Shown: positions 63,900-64,000 of the stretch, piece after piece
How the letters are laid out: each line of letters begins with the position of its first letter
Position numbering within the stretch: the first letter of the stretch is position 1
NCBI RefSeq assembly: GCF_000519185.1
Contig: NZ_JAFA01000003.1
Coordinates: forward strand, 68,583 to 132,582
Direction: 5' to 3'
Origin: Paraburkholderia nodosa DSM 21604
Lineage (GTDB): Bacteria > Pseudomonadota > Gammaproteobacteria > Burkholderiales > Burkholderiaceae
Length of the DNA stretch: 64,000 nucleotides
Translations under genes and position numbers: made by a program
The notes under the pieces: generated by a model
What the model was told of the DNA's origin: nothing
Database searches by the model: none
What the model saw: only the letters and a program-made list of their open reading frames with translations

Positions 63900-64000
63900 T
63901 CAGCCGTTCGCGAGATCCGCGAACACCGTCTTGAGATCGCGGCCCGCGCGCGCACGCGCCTGCTGCACCACCCGCTCCTCCAGCTCGCCCAGGTGCGCAC
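63900..64000 (-). CDS. C-terminal end of a minus-strand gene (truncated by window)
   Basis: An open frame enters from the right edge and ends in TGA at 63900-63902. The last residues read HLGELEERVVQQARARAGRD then LKTVFADLANG, a charged helical tail. Too short to name. Confidence 0.55.
   Translation of the reverse strand, partial: AHLGELEERVVQQARARAGRDLKTVFADLANG

Overview
The window is GC-rich, tightly packed chromosomal DNA of a beta-proteobacterium, most likely Paraburkholderia, Caballeronia or Burkholderia. This rests on four small exported DUF4148 proteins (a family typical of Burkholderiales), the GC-rich codon third positions, lutACB-lldP lactate genes, a full Mrp antiporter operon with a fused A/B subunit, and many CoA-dependent catabolic genes. 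No rRNA, tRNA, CRISPR array, prophage or complete insertion sequence was seen. The only compositional oddity is an AT-rich stretch at about 11.46-11.95 kb.

Layout. 0-7 kb: the 3' end of a chemoreceptor, an FtsI-type transpeptidase away from any division cluster, a DUF4148 protein, a Crp/Fnr regulator, an acyl-CoA synthetase and a His-rich exported protein. 7-16 kb: a run of terminator-like hairpins, a YigZ/IMPACT protein, a lone fliD with a near-consensus sigma-28 promoter, small envelope proteins, an IS630-like HTH protein, a diguanylate cyclase and a Pit phosphate permease. 16-24 kb: PPK2, a VOC protein, then a FadR-type regulator divergent from lutA-lutC-lutB-lldP (L-lactate uptake and oxidation). 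24-30 kb: mrpABCDEFG. 30-37 kb: a LysR regulator divergent from a pimeloyl-CoA-type beta-oxidation cluster (FadJ-like enzyme, two acyl-CoA dehydrogenases, CaiB-type CoA-transferase). 37-39.4 kb: a DedA-PAP2-LssY fusion with a degenerate PAP2 site.

40-44 kb holds a DyP peroxidase with a C-terminal cargo peptide, overlapping a family 1 encapsulin gene (a peroxidase-loaded protein nanocompartment), next to a TonB-dependent siderophore receptor. 44-46 kb: ppnP and a ClC-family protein. 46-52.5 kb: an operon for valine/isobutyrate catabolism (acyl-CoA dehydrogenase, acyl-CoA ligase, enoyl-CoA hydratase, 3-hydroxyisobutyryl-CoA hydrolase) with a divergent AraC regulator. 52.5-64 kb: DUF4148 proteins, an NCS2 purine permease, cytochrome b561, an AcoR-like sigma-54 activator, a ferritin-VIT1 fusion overlapping a ferredoxin, a group of tiny envelope proteins, and a TetR/GST divergent pair.

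Themes are organic-acid catabolism (lactate, dicarboxylate or long-chain acyl-CoA, valine), each with a divergent dedicated regulator and visible candidate operators for two of the three; phosphate/polyphosphate (pit and ppk2 share a terminator); and iron/oxidative stress (DyP-encapsulin, siderophore receptor, ferritin-VIT1). The least expected signals are an exact 16-bp copy of the lut operator inside the regulator's own gene, and a palindromic repeat that supplies the ribosome-binding site of two unrelated genes.
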